A stretch of DNA of 64,000 nt from Dipteris shenzhenensis (GCA_047967505.1 CM106539.1); one strand, 5' to 3'. Positions 1 through 12,653 are shown, numbered from the stretch's first letter. The notes: a model not told the origin generated them from the sequence alone. A program made the numbers and translations.

Positions 1-1224
1 TACTAGCAAGGCTTCATTGTGTCAACCAGGATGTCCTTAAGCATAAATTGTAATTCTGATCCTTCCATAGTAGTGATGAGGGATTTCAATTTTGGTATCT
101 TCTCCAAAGCAGTCTTGTTATCGCACACCATGTTAAACATGTCGTCCAGCTGTTGCTGGATATCTTATTCTCCTTGTATATATATATCTTAAGCTCCATG
201 GATGTGCATATATGTCTTATAGTCTACATGCATGTGCATATATCTGTCTTAAGCTCCATGGAGACTTTAGGCACTTTGTGGGCTTGTCCTGATTTTCCCT
301 ACACATATTTAACAAACGAGAACATCAATTCATCCCTTGTTGCTATTCTTCACAAGAGTGCCAACAATTTGTATGATTCTTTCCCTATTACTATCCATCA
401 CATTAGCCTGAGTCTTTTACATGGTGTTGCCTCTTTGATCGCCTTCTCCCATCCTGAGAAATTCACTAGGCCATAGGCCTTCTCACAAAGAGACCTTTTG
501 GAAGAGAAAAACCCTAAGATTATAGGCCTAGTAGGAGAGCCCTCAAGTACTACACAATCATTGGATATAGACCTATTGCGGGAGTCCTCAAGATAAAAAC
601 CCCAAGATTATAGCCCTAGTGGGAGAATCCTCAAGTTCCAGCTACTCGACTTGAAAATCAAGACAACTGGATGTAAGAAGATAGCTCTAGGTCTACCTCT
701 AAAACTTTCTTCATCCAAGACATTGACATGACTATTAAGAATGGTAGTTTTGAGGAAAAAGTGCTGAGCAAATATGGTACTTTATGTTGCCAAATGTTAC
801 ATATGCCAAAACATTGAAGGTTGACTTACCAGCAGATAGAAAGGGGCGTGGATGCAGAACCCTTGTGATAGATGAGGTTTACTATCTAGACATTGTCGAA
901 ACCTTGAATGCAAGTGATTGTATTTGCGTTGTCAACTTCCCTATATGTGAAGGTGGGACGGGTGACTATTTTATGACCTTTGATCCCTCCACACATGTAG
1001 AGCTGATTCCAAGTATTAAGGTTGAGTTTCATTTTGTACCTTGAAATCTCCATTGCCAAGCACAAGGAGGTTTTTAAAAATATTATTAACAAAGAGGAGG
1101 GCATCCAACTTCCTTTGGCTAGATGCCATAGTTATTTCTCCCTTGACGGACCTATCCCTCTCAAGTTACCTCTTAAAAGTTTTCTTGACCCATGTCTAAC
1201 AGATTGGATATGGAAACCAAGCAA

Positions 1225-1359
1225 GTCATGTTTTTAATGTTTCATAGTGGATATTTCCTTCATTGGTAGGAAGAGATTACACAAGTACTTCATGGTAAGC
1301 AAAATCAATATACAAAGCAACACAAGGAAATATCCACTACAAAACATTAAAAGCATGAC
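1225..1359. repeat. Imperfect inverted repeat, about 34-bp arms
   Basis: Left arm 1225-1258 and right arm 1325-1359 are reverse complements with about four differences. Both carry TTTTAATGTTT and TAGTGGATATTTCC in matching order. The spacer is about 65 bases. The size suits a small foldback element or MITE remnant, but no target-site duplication was found. Confidence 0.65.
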
Positions 1360-2669
1360 ATTTGTAGGTCAATGGTGATCTCACAATTATAGGGATAAAT
1401 TCCACCTTGTATGAATCAGTCTACATCAACTACAAGGGAATAAAATTTCTAAGAAGCGAGACCTAGTGTTGTGCATGGTTTGTGATAAGAATATTGTTTT
1501 GGAGACTAAAAGCCCTCATCACTATTTTGGAGGGAGCAAAGATAGTAGTAATTTTCAAGAACACCCTGGTTGACAAAGTTCGCCAGCTTTCTTTATGTAA
1601 CTCTAAGGGAATCCTATTTACATGGTGGTTTTTCTATCATTTTAAGAGAATCCTATTCACATTAGCTTTTCTTTATTGGAGAGTTTGATACAATTGTGAG
1701 TGGAATCTACCACATGTTTCTCTAGAATCAATTTTGTTTGTTGCTTGTTTTGATGTTGTTATTCCTCCTTCCATGGCAAAACAATTCTTTCTCAGATCAT
1801 TGATTAAAAAGTTTGAATAGATTCAATAAGCATGGCAATATCCTATTGCATAATTGGATGGTAGTGGTGTCAATTCTCTGAAACCATATTGGGTGTATAA
1901 ATACGAACATTTCCAATTGTATATCTGATTAAATGCAGTATTAATTCACTGGAGACACCAAGAAACTTGAACAAATACATTTTGCTTGTATTGAATGTTT
2001 GGGATAGGAACATTTGTACTGCATATTTGATTAGAGCACACTTAATTTCCTGAGACTACAAGTGATTTGGAGCATATAATACTACTTCCAAGGTCCATAA
2101 AAATATGTGGTTTTTATATCCTGGACTTCTTGAGGTAGCATGATAACTATAAAGTTCTAGAGGTAGCATCATAACTATAGAGTTGTTTACTTTTACATTG
2201 CTATCACATTAGATAACAAAGGGAAGAGTATGATGGATGTAGTTTGATTCTCAATAGTCAAGATAGTTTTTGGAAAGTACATTTATAATATTTTCAAGAT
2301 GCATACATTTTTCCCAATGCATATAGTTGCAATCTCGAGGACACTTTTGCTATGATATGATAGCTTGCCAAACTACTTCCTTGTCATAACAAATGCAAAA
2401 TTTTACAGTTTCTCTTCATAATGCTCTCATCATGTAAGAGATGTATTATCCATATTTTAATCATGTTATATATGATAATTATATATTGTCCCAATACTTC
2501 CTTATGCAATATTTGAAGCCTTGTTCACATTGGTTTATTTGATAGATCTAGACCTCATTATAGTATTCCTCTTACTTGTTGAGGTTCAATAGTTCCTTTG
2601 CTATCCAAGATATTCATGGAATGAAATTGTATGGGTGCATTCTCTCCTTCTATTGATCCTCAATAATCA

Positions 2670-2945
2670 TTTGTTTTGGGATGTAATTCTAAGTTATTCT
2701 TAATAGTCATCCTACTACACATATCAACAAATAGTCATCAAGTGGCATTGTCAATTTTACTTGTCTATTCAATTTACAAATACAATTTTGAGTAATTCTT
2801 AATAGTGCTAGGCATACTTACAAGCAGGCATCCAGTGTCATTGAGTCATTCAATTTGTTTTTGGAATGCAATTTTGAGTCATTCTTAATAGTCATTTGCT
2901 AGACATATTTGCAAGTGGCATTATCAACTTTACTTGTCCATTACA
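2670..2945. repeat. Diverged tandem repeat, about three units of 90-100 bp
   Basis: Three successive blocks share a core resembling TTCTTAATAGT followed by CATA and then a GGCATT or GTCATT motif and TTACTTGTC. Units start near 2673, 2770 and 2860. Divergence is high, so this is an old local amplification. Confidence 0.5.
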
Positions 2946-3198
2946 AATGCAATGTCAATGCTTCACACAACTGAAAGTATGGACTATGACATAGATGAAA
3001 AATTTTTAAGAGATTGTTTCCTCTAAATCATAAAAAGTGAATTAGAGTACAAATCAACATACCATATTGGAAAATGTTCTCATGAAATCTTTAAATGCTC
3101 TAATAAAGAAACCACTATCCATAAGCAACAATGTCGATGATGAATGGTATATATATTTTAAGAGCATAGAAGAGATAGAAAATGGGATTACATAAGAA

Positions 3199-4308
3199 AT
3201 GGAGTTGGGGGATGGTTTGCAAAATGAGGATGAAGAGGTAGACACTGATAGTTTGGTGCACCATTTGATATTTGCAGAGCAAGTAATCAATTTTGAAGTG
3301 AATACCACATACGTAGCTCCCTATCAAAACCAAATTCCTTTAGGCCTATTTCAAGAAAAAAATTGTGAAGAACTAAATTTTCTAACATTAAAATATGGGT
3401 CCTAGAAAATTATTGGAATTAAGAAGTTAACCTACCTAGGTATTGTCAAATGGGAGATAATGCATAAATCTAAAAGAATTGGACTTGAGGTATTACAAAT
3501 CTTTTATTCAAGGACATCAAAGTTTTGAGAAAGTTTTGATAAAGCAAGTTGTGCAATCAATATAGGTGCATCTAAGGAAAGGCATGTTGCAAAACAAAAC
3601 GTTGGCAGCAACAAATGATGTAAATTTTGATACAAACATAGAAAAAATACTTAAATTTGGGACAGCTTACAAAGATTTCCAAAAATCATGGACTTCTCTT
3701 GACCACAAAGAGAAACTATTAAAGGAGGCATTTGCCATGATGAGGCGACTTCCACCAACTTTCTTCATCACCTTCTCTTATGCAGAAAGATTGTGCGAGC
3801 CTTTGGACACTTGTCTACAAATCTCTAATAGCAGCAACATTGATGCAAGTAGCAAGGCCAAAAATGCAATCTTGAGACAATTCATAACGCAAAATCCAAA
3901 AGTGTGTGCTATAAATTATGTACATAAGTTACAAAACATGTTGACATTGATTTTGAAAGACAAAAGCATAATAGGGAATGTTATTATTTACTTTTTGTGA
4001 CTGAATTCCAAAGTAGAAGAAGTCAACACAAGCATGGACAAATCTGGGAGGAAAATGCACCTATGTGCAAGTACAAAATCAATGAAAATTTAAAACATTT
4101 TATAGATGTAAACATTACATGTGACAAGAACTTCCTAAATGACAACATGAAAGAGATACAAACACATAAGCATGCTTCCGATGTATCAAGAATAAAAGAG
4201 AATACTACAGATTCCATTATCCTAAGCACCATTTCCAAAAATAATGATTCTAACTTCTTTGAGCTCATAAAACTAAACATTTCCAAAAATATACAAGCAC
4301 ATCAATAG
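3199..4308 (+). pseudogene. Broken Helitron Rep protein (HUH nickase part)
   Basis: This is a remnant of the Rep part of a Helitron Rep-helicase protein, which nicks DNA for rolling-circle transposition. The upstream piece (3199-3405) matches the conserved segment before the Helitron_like_N domain, with YVAPYQNQIPLGL and then EELNF. The middle piece (3566-4000) carries PTFFITFSYAERLCEPL, the usual landmark of that domain, and a segment like NPKVCAINYVHKLQ. The last piece (3997-4308) has the HUH motif region EFQSRRSQHKHGQIW, in which both histidines are present, followed by EIQTHKHAS. A frameshift at about 3995-3998 separates the last two pieces, and 3406-3565 needs another frame change. No helicase part follows; the sequence runs into a LINE after 4436. 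The assignment rests on motif order across three frames. The copy is inactive. Confidence 0.8.
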
Positions 4309-4450
4309 TGAACTAAATGACAATAACATGGCAGTAGGGGAAAACATAGAATACTTGCTTCTACCCATCTTGGAAATGATAGGATTGATAGCATGGATGC
4401 CATGACATATGATGATTGCTTTTTTTTTTTTTCCTCCACACATATAATCT

Positions 4451-6738
4451 GTGTTTCATTTATATACACTAAAGTTTGTCTCTTATAATGTACAAGGCCT
4501 CCATGATAGAAAAAAATGGACTCAACTTTTTTGGCATTATGTTTATAAAACACAGGTACATATAGTTTCCTTGCAAGAGCATAATCAACACATGCTTGTT
4601 GGAGAGCATGGACATTTTGCAAGTTATGATATATTTTATTTTAGTTGTAATGGATATTCTAGCACATTGTTGATGTGCAAACAAGATCTCAATCCATGTC
4701 TGGCTTTCAATCATCCTAATGGTAGATGGTTAGTAACACAATGCCTTATCAATGGAGAAATATATGAATTTTCATCTATTTAAAATGCCCCTCATATTTC
4801 TTTTCTCAGAGCATGTCTATGGTCAGATATTGCAACTTATTTGTGGCATGTAAATGCTTTCAGTTGTGAAGATTTCAATAATGTTCAAAAAAATTATGGT
4901 GATGCAATACTTTGATTTGGTATGCTCACTATGGAATGGCTGTTATGATTTTTTGTCTACATTTTTTGTCTACATGATTTTCATCTTTGGGTGTTGTCCA
5001 AAACCTTGAATAAAGGGTTTACCTTTAACCACAATGCACACTCACAATACTGGGGCCAATTGGATAGGTGGTACTTGATACATGTAGACTTGATTACTGA
5101 TTTCACATATGACATGTGGGTGGACAATTCCTTTTTTCTTTTTGATCATTCGTTGGATGGGTCTCTATTTTGGTTTGCATACTCATGCACTTAGACTGCC
5201 AAGGCAAAGATTTCTTATTGTCAATAAAGTTATTTGGAACATCTATAGTTTACAAAAATGGTGAAGCATTCACTTCAGCCTTTGCTCATGCAAGCCAAAG
5301 AAGATATGGATATAGCTTGGTACTCCTTTGCCACAAGGATGTAGTATGTCATTAAGAAATATGGCCATCAATACTTAGGGATCAATGACTCCATGTGGAA
5401 AATGCAAAACCAAAATGTAGGATTACTAAAAATTTTGTTAGCTCTATGACCATTGCAAAATAGTAAGATGATTGATTTTCTTACAGCCAGGAACATAAAA
5501 TATATTGACTTGTGTAAACTTCAAAAAGTGAAAAATCATGCAAGGAAAAAAGCTTTTGGGGGTAAGGGTTGCTCACCAAAAAGCTTCTTCAAAAGCTTGC
5601 ACACTTCTAAACAAAAACAATCCATTGCATGGTTTAAAAGATTGGATGGGACTTGGACAATGGATACTTTTGAGCTGAAACTGAATGTCTATCCCAATTC
5701 AACCAATTGTTTCTAGCACCATTTCCCTTACTCCATCACAAATTGAAGCTAGAAAATTATTTTTGGATACTATAGTGCCTATCATGCTTCCCCAATATGA
5801 TCTCAATTTGGAAATGCCTTTTCTCTAGTGTGAATTAGATGATTCTTTGAATTATTTGGGTGCATGGAAATCCCCAAGATCAGATGGAATTATAAAGGAA
5901 TTCTTTCATGCATATTGGTGCTAACTCAAGGGTCCGATCCTTTAGATGGCTAATCACTATTGTGAGATCAATTTCTCTACTCCTCGTGGAAAGAGGGACT
6001 AGTTAAGTTGGTCTTGAAAAAACAAATGCATGAAATGCTTAATTAGTTGAAGACCCACCACGTTAATACATGTTATCTACAAGCTCATTATGTTGGTCAA
6101 TTGATGGAAAGGGGCTCTTCATGTAGGTCTCCATCCTACCCAATATGGTTTTGTGAAATGAAGGTAGATACATGATAGCATTGCTAATGCATATATAGGC
6201 ATTGAATATGCCAAATATACAAAGCAAGATGTGCTAATTATGCCGGTTGATATTGCTAAGGATTTTGATACTATGGAATGGGATTACATTGCTCAAATTA
6301 TACATAGATTGGGTTTTGGTTCAAGAATGTGCAATACTATTTTTTGTTTGTATCAAAATAGCACTACTTACTAGATGATTGGTGGTGATCTTTCTTGCCT
6401 ATGGATGTTGGGTAGATCAGCCAGGCAATAATGCCCTCTCCGAGTTCTTTGCTTTATGCCATTGCTACATCAACAAACTTAAAAATGAGGGGAGCTTGCA
6501 TGGCCTAGAACTTCCAAATGGAAAGCATTTTGTGGCTCAAGCATACGCAGATGGATCTTCTTTGTTTTCACACAATGGTCAATCAGACACACTCTTCATC
6601 ATAAATACTTTGGAATTATATGGATTGGATATTGGGTTATGTATTAATTTTCAAAAGTCTAAGATTTTGCCTTTGAGTACAAAAGATTGGCATGAGCTTT
6701 CGTGGCCGCGGGTCACATTTTGGAACTGGGACAAATAG
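4451..6738 (+). pseudogene. Decayed LINE: APE endonuclease plus reverse transcriptase
   Basis: This is a non-LTR retrotransposon ORF2 in several frames. The endonuclease start is at 4475 with FVSYNVQGLHDRKKW and IVSLQEHN, the APE-type metal-binding region. The endonuclease end is at about 5000-5165, with GFTFNHN, a degraded LDR motif and a DHS triplet. The linker includes SFFKSLHTSKQKQSI at about 5580-5625. RT fingers appear at about 5865-5925 (WKSPRSDG) and the first catalytic region at about 6240-6290 (VDIAKDFDTMEWDY). The active-site box near 6547 reads YADGSSLF, so the second Asp of YADD is lost. At least three frame changes and several stops occur. A poly(T) tract at 4421-4434 lies just upstream. 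The clade looks L1-like for plants, but the RNase H and zinc-finger end is absent. It sits immediately downstream of, and in the same direction as, the Helitron remnant. Confidence 0.8.
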
Positions 6739-7790
6739 TACAACACCTAGGATATATGTGTGGGTCTTATCGACGGTGACTCACATGTCATGGGGATGTT
6801 GAAGAGATGCCGATGGAGCCTCCACTCCAAGCTACTCCTTGTGAGAGCAATGCAAGGCACGAGTCATCCATCGCAAGTGTCACTCAAGCATCCTCGGGAT
6901 TGTTGCAATGTGTTTCCACATGAGAAAGAGGGAAGGGGAAGAGGGGAGAAGAGAGGGGAGAAGGGAAGGAGAAGGAGAGGAGAAGGAGAGGGGAAGAGGG
7001 GAGTGAAGGGGGATGGAGTGGCATACACAAGGGCACTACAATGGAAAAAAGGGACCACCCAAATCACTCTCTTGGAAGAGAATACGGAGCTTGTATTCAA
7101 ACTTGTGCAAACAACAATGAAGACCAAAGTCAATACTTTGGCCTTTCATACAAGTCACCTTTTGAAGGGAGGGCCAACCCTTTTCCTTTTTAGCACTCTC
7201 CTTCTCTTTACAACCAAAGGCTCTTAGGCCCGTAGGGTGCCAAGGCATATTACTATTCTTTCCATCTCTCCCTACTGGCGGAAATAGCACTTGTGTTAGC
7301 ATATTAAAGCACTTGGGACAAACTTGGCATTAGGAGGTGGTCCTAACCAGTTCCCAAATAGTGCTTGTGTTAGCCTCGTGCCTCCTAGGCTTAGGTGATT
7401 TGGGGTTCAAACTCCTTGAGCGCCCTCACGCCTTAAACCATTTGTGGTTCAAACCCCACGGATGAGTCTCAAAACCTGGAGTGGCGAGGCTTAAATTCCA
7501 CAAGACACTCAACGGCAACCCTGCACCTTGCCTGGATGCCTTTGCCTCAGGATATTTGGGGATCAAACTCCTTGAGTTTGAGCTATTCTCCTTTCATGGC
7601 TATTTTCATTGGCGTGGCTATTTTCGTGGATGTAGACCTGAAATGTGCACGTTGACTATGATCTTTGGTCTTGGGTATTGACTGGAACATACAACCTGTG
7701 CTTGGAATCCTTGGACTTTGGGTATTTGGGGATCAAACTCCTTGAGCTTGTTTGTTGGAGTAGATATATAGCCTAATCACCTCTAAAATC
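6739..7790. other. Gene-free stretch with polypurine tract and short repeats
   Basis: No gene is supported. Positions 6921-7015 are an almost pure purine tract of GGGAGAAG-like units. From about 7385 to 7760 a phrase resembling TTTGGGGATCAAACTCCTTG recurs four times with variation (near 7401, 7447, 7555 and 7726). Confidence 0.55.
6921..7015 (+). repeat. Polypurine (GGGA/GAAG) low-complexity tract
   Basis: About 95 bases of near-continuous A and G built from imperfect GAGGGGAGAAGG units. The open frame running through it is a by-product of its composition. Confidence 0.85.
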
Positions 7791-9760
7791 ATTGATTACC
7801 CTGCATTCGGTGACTATACTCTGTGGATGTTAACATGCCCCCTTTCCTGTTGTTGATCCGTCCTCGGGTCAGCTGCATTGCAAGAGGTCGGTGAATATTG
7901 TCTATAGGATTGCGTAGCGGTCCACCTGTCATGGAGTGAGGTGAGTGAGGTACAAGGGATACTTCCAAAAATGGGTGGCGTGCATGTCCTCATAGGTATG
8001 GATGTGATGTTTGTGGAGATTGCAGACGCGGAGGTAGAGGTGAAGGTCCTAGAATTGCATTGAACCACTGTTGGGATTGAATACAATCTAGTTGTTCAAA
8101 TTGTGGAGGCGGTCATCGATGGGGCGAATGTGAGCAGGGAGATCACGAAAGAGTAAGAGGAGGAGGCAGTTGAAATGTACCACTACTATGATGGTCGAAT
8201 GGGAATAGAGCTATACATGTCGTTGAATGACTGGAGATAGAAGCAAAATCCCTCCTGAGTCATGTCTTTGGGGAAGCTGTACTTTGAAAAGTTGTGCAAC
8301 ATATTTGGGTCTTGCTACTAGAGTTCTTTAAATTTGGGCCAAGTCCATCGACGTTCCATTGGCATATACAGTGGGTGGATGCATCAATCGACATGGGCAT
8401 TGGGGTAGTAGCACCAAAATTTCTCCAAGTTCAAGAATGGGGGTCGCCATCGTGGATGTAGACCGGCATTTGCATCAAGTCTTTGGGATTGGAGCATCGG
8501 GGGTGAGGTTGTAGCCTCCTCTTGTGTGCTTTGGTTGCTTGCATCGCCAATCATCGAAGGACTACGTGATGAACTATGTGAGGGGGTGCACCTCAAGTAT
8601 TTCATAGAGATGGAGGTGGGAGTGCTTGAGCTGGTGCTTCCAATGATGCATTAGCACACTATTTCATAGCTCTTGAAAGGATTATAAGTCCATGTGCCAT
8701 TGGACATCTTCAAGGGGGGAAGCAAGAGGGGATGGCGGAGCATGTCATGTGCAATGGGCATTCAGCTGTACCTATTGGCATTGTCACATTGGCTACCTAT
8801 ACAAAATTGGCTACTCGAAGCAGTATGTTGAAGGTTGTGTCAGGAAGGTCAACCGGAGTGGTAGAAGAGATGGACTGGGAGGTCTCGTGTTGTGCGGTGG
8901 TGGTGTTAGAGGCATTAGATGAATGCTCAGGAAGTGTTGTCCAAGGGAGGGGAGGTTGGGCAGCATTGGGTGGGTTAAGCGGGATCCAGAGGAGGCAGTG
9001 GTGGAATGGAAGCGGTAGTATCAAAGAGGGTGATGGCTTCGTTTCCCTCTTTCTCGGTGACTTCCTCTAGGTAGGTTTCATGAATTGTTTCAAAATTGCT
9101 CACCAAGGACTCAAGTGAGTCTTGGAGAGCCTATAGCACCCCATTGAAGAGGATTATTATGCCGAGGGGGTGGTAGGTTGTGGACTGGTAGGCCACGAGG
9201 TGCCCTTGAGATTGGAATATAGAGAGGCTCGACCATAGGTCTGCATCCAATTGATGTCTGCTTGTAGACTTTCGGGTGTGCATACCCACGACGTGAGTTC
9301 CTCTGGCTTTGCGACTTGCATCACTTCATCGTCCGTTGGATAATTAAGGAGCTCAGTGAAGATGATGCAACACTAGACTTGAAAATTGAGGAGAATGGGA
9401 TGGGAGGCTAAGGTTTGGAGATTAGAGGGGAAGAGAAGATATAGAGAAGTGGGTTGGAGATCTAAAGAGAAGTATGACATAGCTAAGCTGGGGCGGCAGT
9501 GGCCAGGGTTATGGAGAAGGATAGTCTGGAGGGCGTTAGGAGGAAGTGGAGTAGTGAGGTCTAAATGGTAGATGAGGTTTTGTGCACGGAGTGCATCGAA
9601 GTGCATTTGGAGGGTGTGGGGGATGGTGCATGGTGCTAGTGTGTATGTGGCAAACTATGCGGAGACCTCCCTGTACATCTAAGACTCTTGTTGCTCTCGG
9701 TCTTCCAATCCTGACTCCTCTGATTGGCCGGAGGAGCATTGGCATTTGTTCTCTGCTTGG
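7791..9760. other. Decayed minus-strand element interior, no domain recognised
   Basis: Short frames exist on both strands, but none shows a family motif. The stretch is richer in G and C than its flanks and lies directly downstream, in minus-strand terms, of the element ORFs at 9770-12653. It is probably the eroded continuation of the same element. Confidence 0.4.
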
Positions 9761-9769
9761 AGGGAAACT

Positions 9770-11617
9770 GTAAGTTCCTTTTCTTGTGCCAAGAGATCCT
9801 ATAAAGATTGGATCTATCATTCCTGGTGCTCCTATGTTTGGGCGTACTGCACCTTTGCATGCGCTTTTTGTTCCAATGTTGTCCACAGACTCGACTCTGC
9901 CTTGTCGGCTTGGTTTATGAGCATTGGGACTAGGGGTTCACTTGTGGCGAGGTCATCTTTGAGCCTTGTAACGGCTAGCTCGAGTTCCTCATCTTTGGCT
10001 CGGTACTCTTTTGCTCTTTGTACTGCTATGTGGCCTGTGGCTTGGGCTGTAACCATTACAGATTGGCTGTCAATGTGGAGAGCTATGTCTGAAGGAGGCT
10101 AGTTGAGAGTTGTGAGGCTCGTTCCTGCCTCCTCTTCAAAATTGTGTAGGCAACCTATGGGATTTGTGCCATGGCTTCAACGAGGTTCTATTCCATCAGG
10201 TCCGCATGTGATAATCGCTCCATCGACATGTGGCTATAGCCACCTGATGCCCTATACTGGGGTGTGCTGCAAAACTATAGGGCCTCTGCTAGGCTTGCCC
10301 ATGGAGAGGAAGAGGTGCTGGTGGCGAAGGATATGGTCTCCTGGGGGGATGTGGAGACTAAGACTCTAGGGCATAGCGGGAGTGGTTGGTGTGGCTTGGG
10401 CCCCTAGATGGATGCTAATAGTGACAATTTTGTCACCTTGGAGTTCTTCGATGAGGATGGGATCCTCCTAAACCCATTTGCCTTTATTATGAGAATATGC
10501 CTACTAGAAGCGCAGTTGTTGCCACATGAATTCTTGCATCTAGCGGTCCTCATACAATGCGAGCAGCTGACTAGGGTTAAATTGCACATGACCAGTCAGA
10601 GTGGCACTAGGTGTTGTCCTTGCTCGCTTGGGCTTGGCCTCTGTCTCATTAGGCTCTGTCTGTGTTGGCCCTATGTCATATTTTTTGGCTAGCCCGAAGC
10701 CGACTGGTAGGTGCTGGTGTAGCAAGTAGTAGCGAACCAGCATGTACAACATGGGATTGATGATTGCTTCCCCATGTGTGTTGAGTTCATCGCTCATTTG
10801 GTTGCAGAAGTAGTCAGCCCGATTGGTCTCCTGGGGCTCCACCATGTGCAACAAGATATTTGGCACGACAAACTGATGGTGGATTGTGTGCTTGACTTTT
10901 GTGAGCCATTGCAAGGCTCTTGCTGGCCTTTCCACCTCGAGCTTGTGAATGGCTGTGAGCTAGAGTCAGCCCTTACTCTCGTATTGCTCAAAATCCTGTT
11001 TGAGGGTAGATGCCATCAAATGCATTGCAACTCCAGCGAACTAAGATGACAATTGGGATTTGCCATCCACGCAATTTTTTAGGTTGGTTAACATGCTCTT
11101 GGAGATCACCCTTGAGAAAGATACATCATGTCCTTTCAATTGCTCTACTGCTACTTGAACCTACCAGAACTTCACGGTTCCTCTCGTATCAGGAAAGAAG
11201 TGAATGGTCTTCTTTCAGCACATCTTGGAGGTCTGTTTGCAAGCTAGAAAGCTTAACTCCACCATCTTTACTAATCTGAGTGTCATGTCTCTTCCATTGC
11301 TTCTCAAAAAAGTGTGCTTGCAAACTACCTCCATAAATTCCTTGGGCATTTTCAATCATGCTTTCATTGATGGTAATCTTCTGACCTTGACAGACTAGTT
11401 GCCCCTCCTTCATGTTCACCTCCTATACAAACCTGGCGAAGTTTTGGAGAGCATCCAAATTTGGCTTTTGAAGAGCGAGAGAGGAGCTCACATATGTCAT
11501 GATTTCAAGATCAAGGGAGGAGGATCTCTCGCACTGTGCTGCAAAGGGAGAGGAAAGATTATGTGAGGAGCTCCCAGACTCCATTACGAGGGGATAGAAT
11601 TTGTAGGAAGTGTGCAA
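9770..11617 (-). pseudogene. Degenerate transposon protein with Transposase_32-like part and coiled coil
   Basis: Read on the minus strand, a broken ORF starts near 11584 with MESGSSSHNL. After an in-frame stop at 11423 it continues with NMKEGQLVCQGQKITINES. The pattern of a residue run before a VxGxxI-like phrase recalls the putative plant transposon protein domain (Transposase_32 type). At 10540-10935 comes HTIHHQFVVPNILL and then DELNTHGEAIINPMLYMLV, which fits the helical later part of such proteins. At 9832-10056 a strongly charged heptad-patterned coiled coil follows (KEYRAKDEELELAVTRLKDD). Several frame changes separate the parts. Proteins of this layout accompany uncharacterised plant retroelements. 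Domain naming is by pattern memory only; the coding character and order are visible. Confidence 0.45.
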
Positions 11618-11619
11618 GA

Positions 11620-11835
11620 GATAGAAATGGTCGAGAGGGATAGAAAATGAAATAGTGAAGGAAATAGAATAGTGGAGGCTTGAGTTTGCAGTCTGATTGC
11701 AAGGATTGCAAGGGAGAAAGAAATGGTCAAGAGGGATAGAAGATGAAACATGGAATAGTCAAGGCTTGAGTTTGCAATCCAATTGCAAGGGAGAATGAAA
11801 TGGTCGAGAGGGATAGAAGATGAAACGGTTAAGGG
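11620..11835. repeat. Tandem repeat between two element ORFs
   Basis: Three imperfect units of about 70-90 bases share GAAATGGTC(A/G)AGAGGGATAGAA(A/G)ATGAAA and a following AGGCTTGAGTTTGCA phrase. They lie in the spacer between the minus-strand ORFs at 11876-12653 and 9770-11617. Confidence 0.7.
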
Positions 11836-11846
11836 AATGGAGTAGC

Positions 11847-11931
11847 GGTTTGTAGCCTGACTACACTGTCAAGGTGAGAGCCACCGCGGTGGTTATAGCC
11901 CTACTATACTGTCAAGGTGACCGTTTCGAGG
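11847..11931. repeat. Direct repeat around a CCACCGCGGTGG palindrome
   Basis: ACTGTCAAGGTGA occurs twice (near 11865 and 11910), each preceded by a CTAC or CTAT phrase. Between them, 11881-11892 is the perfect 12-bp palindrome CCACCGCGGTGG. The block follows the stop of the ORF at 11876-12653 on the minus strand. Confidence 0.7.
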
Positions 11932-12653
11932 GCGTCCAGCTTTTTCTTTTTGGAGTACTTGTCATCGATGACCGGGAGGTTGAAGGCTGCCTGTACCAAG
12001 TTTTGATTGATTTGGTAGTGATGGGGATTTTCTGCTGCATCTCACAGGATGCCAATGAAGGTGTTGTTGTTGTACGCCTGGAGAAATTTGGCCAGCAGCT
12101 TCATGTCCAGGTGGCATGGGAGACGGTCGGCCACTATGCTCAAGCTAGCGATTCTGAGTGCATCCTCCACTGCTGGCTCTTTCAATGCTACATATGCTAC
12201 TGTGGTATGGTAGTGGAGGGTGTAGTCATGGTCCTCATACGTGAAGCGCGAGTGCACAATGCACGCATCCAGTTCTTGGAGGCATGCTTCTCCAAGTGGT
12301 GAGTGCGCCTGGGAGTGCACAACCTTATACTTGCCTATTGATGGTGTTGGGGTGCGCCTTCTTGATCTCGAGGCAGGCATCCCTGCTACTGTCACACCCT
12401 CTTGAGTGGCTTGCCTGGTGGATATTTCTTCTTCGCCTTGCAGATCTTCCATGGAGGGGATCTCATAAGGCATGCAGATCATGGTAGACAAAGTGCTTTG
12501 GGAATCTGATGGACTAGTGGCCTATGGGATAGGGTGAGGGTGGAGTCCCCAATCTGATTCAAAGTTGAAGAACTCGTGTTCAGGATCCATCAAAAAGAGG
12601 GATGGCAATTGAGCGATGAGGGAGTCAGTGGATGAGGAAGAGCCGAAGGACAT
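11876..12653 (-). pseudogene. Unidentified element ORF with two in-frame stops
   Basis: Read on the minus strand from ATG at 12653 (MSFGSSSSTDSLIAQL), a frame of about 258 codons runs to paired TAG stops at about 11876. It is interrupted only by a TAG near 12521 and a TGA near 12039. The second sits in GIL-stop-DAAENP and would be Arg if CGA had mutated to TGA. The middle is acidic and Ser/Thr-rich (MEDLQGEEEISTRQ) and carries a basic run, SRSRRRTPTPS. It ends in a Lys-rich tail, KYSKKKKLD. I do not recognise the family. A TATA box lies about 110 bases upstream of the ATG, so this looks like the first ORF of a transposable element or a captured gene. Confidence 0.45.

Larger units (their letters stand above)
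1..3050. other. Gene-free, repeat-bearing stretch
   Basis: No coding region is supported here. Short open frames around 153-476 and 784-1237 have no family signature that I recognise. The stretch holds small local repeats: a duplicated block of about 40 bases near 505-545 and 591-635, a short direct repeat at about 2140-2185, an inverted repeat at 1225-1359 and a diverged tandem repeat at 2670-2945. It is probably old, decayed intergenic DNA upstream of the Helitron remnant. Confidence 0.6.

Noticed and set aside
6760-7227. A 155-codon frame rich in Arg, Gly and Glu
   Set aside because: Its middle is a translated polypurine tract and its ends have no family signature.
7440-7475. GGTTCAAACCCCAC as a tRNA T-arm
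   Set aside because: No D-arm or acceptor pairing at proper spacing; the phrase belongs to a local repeat.
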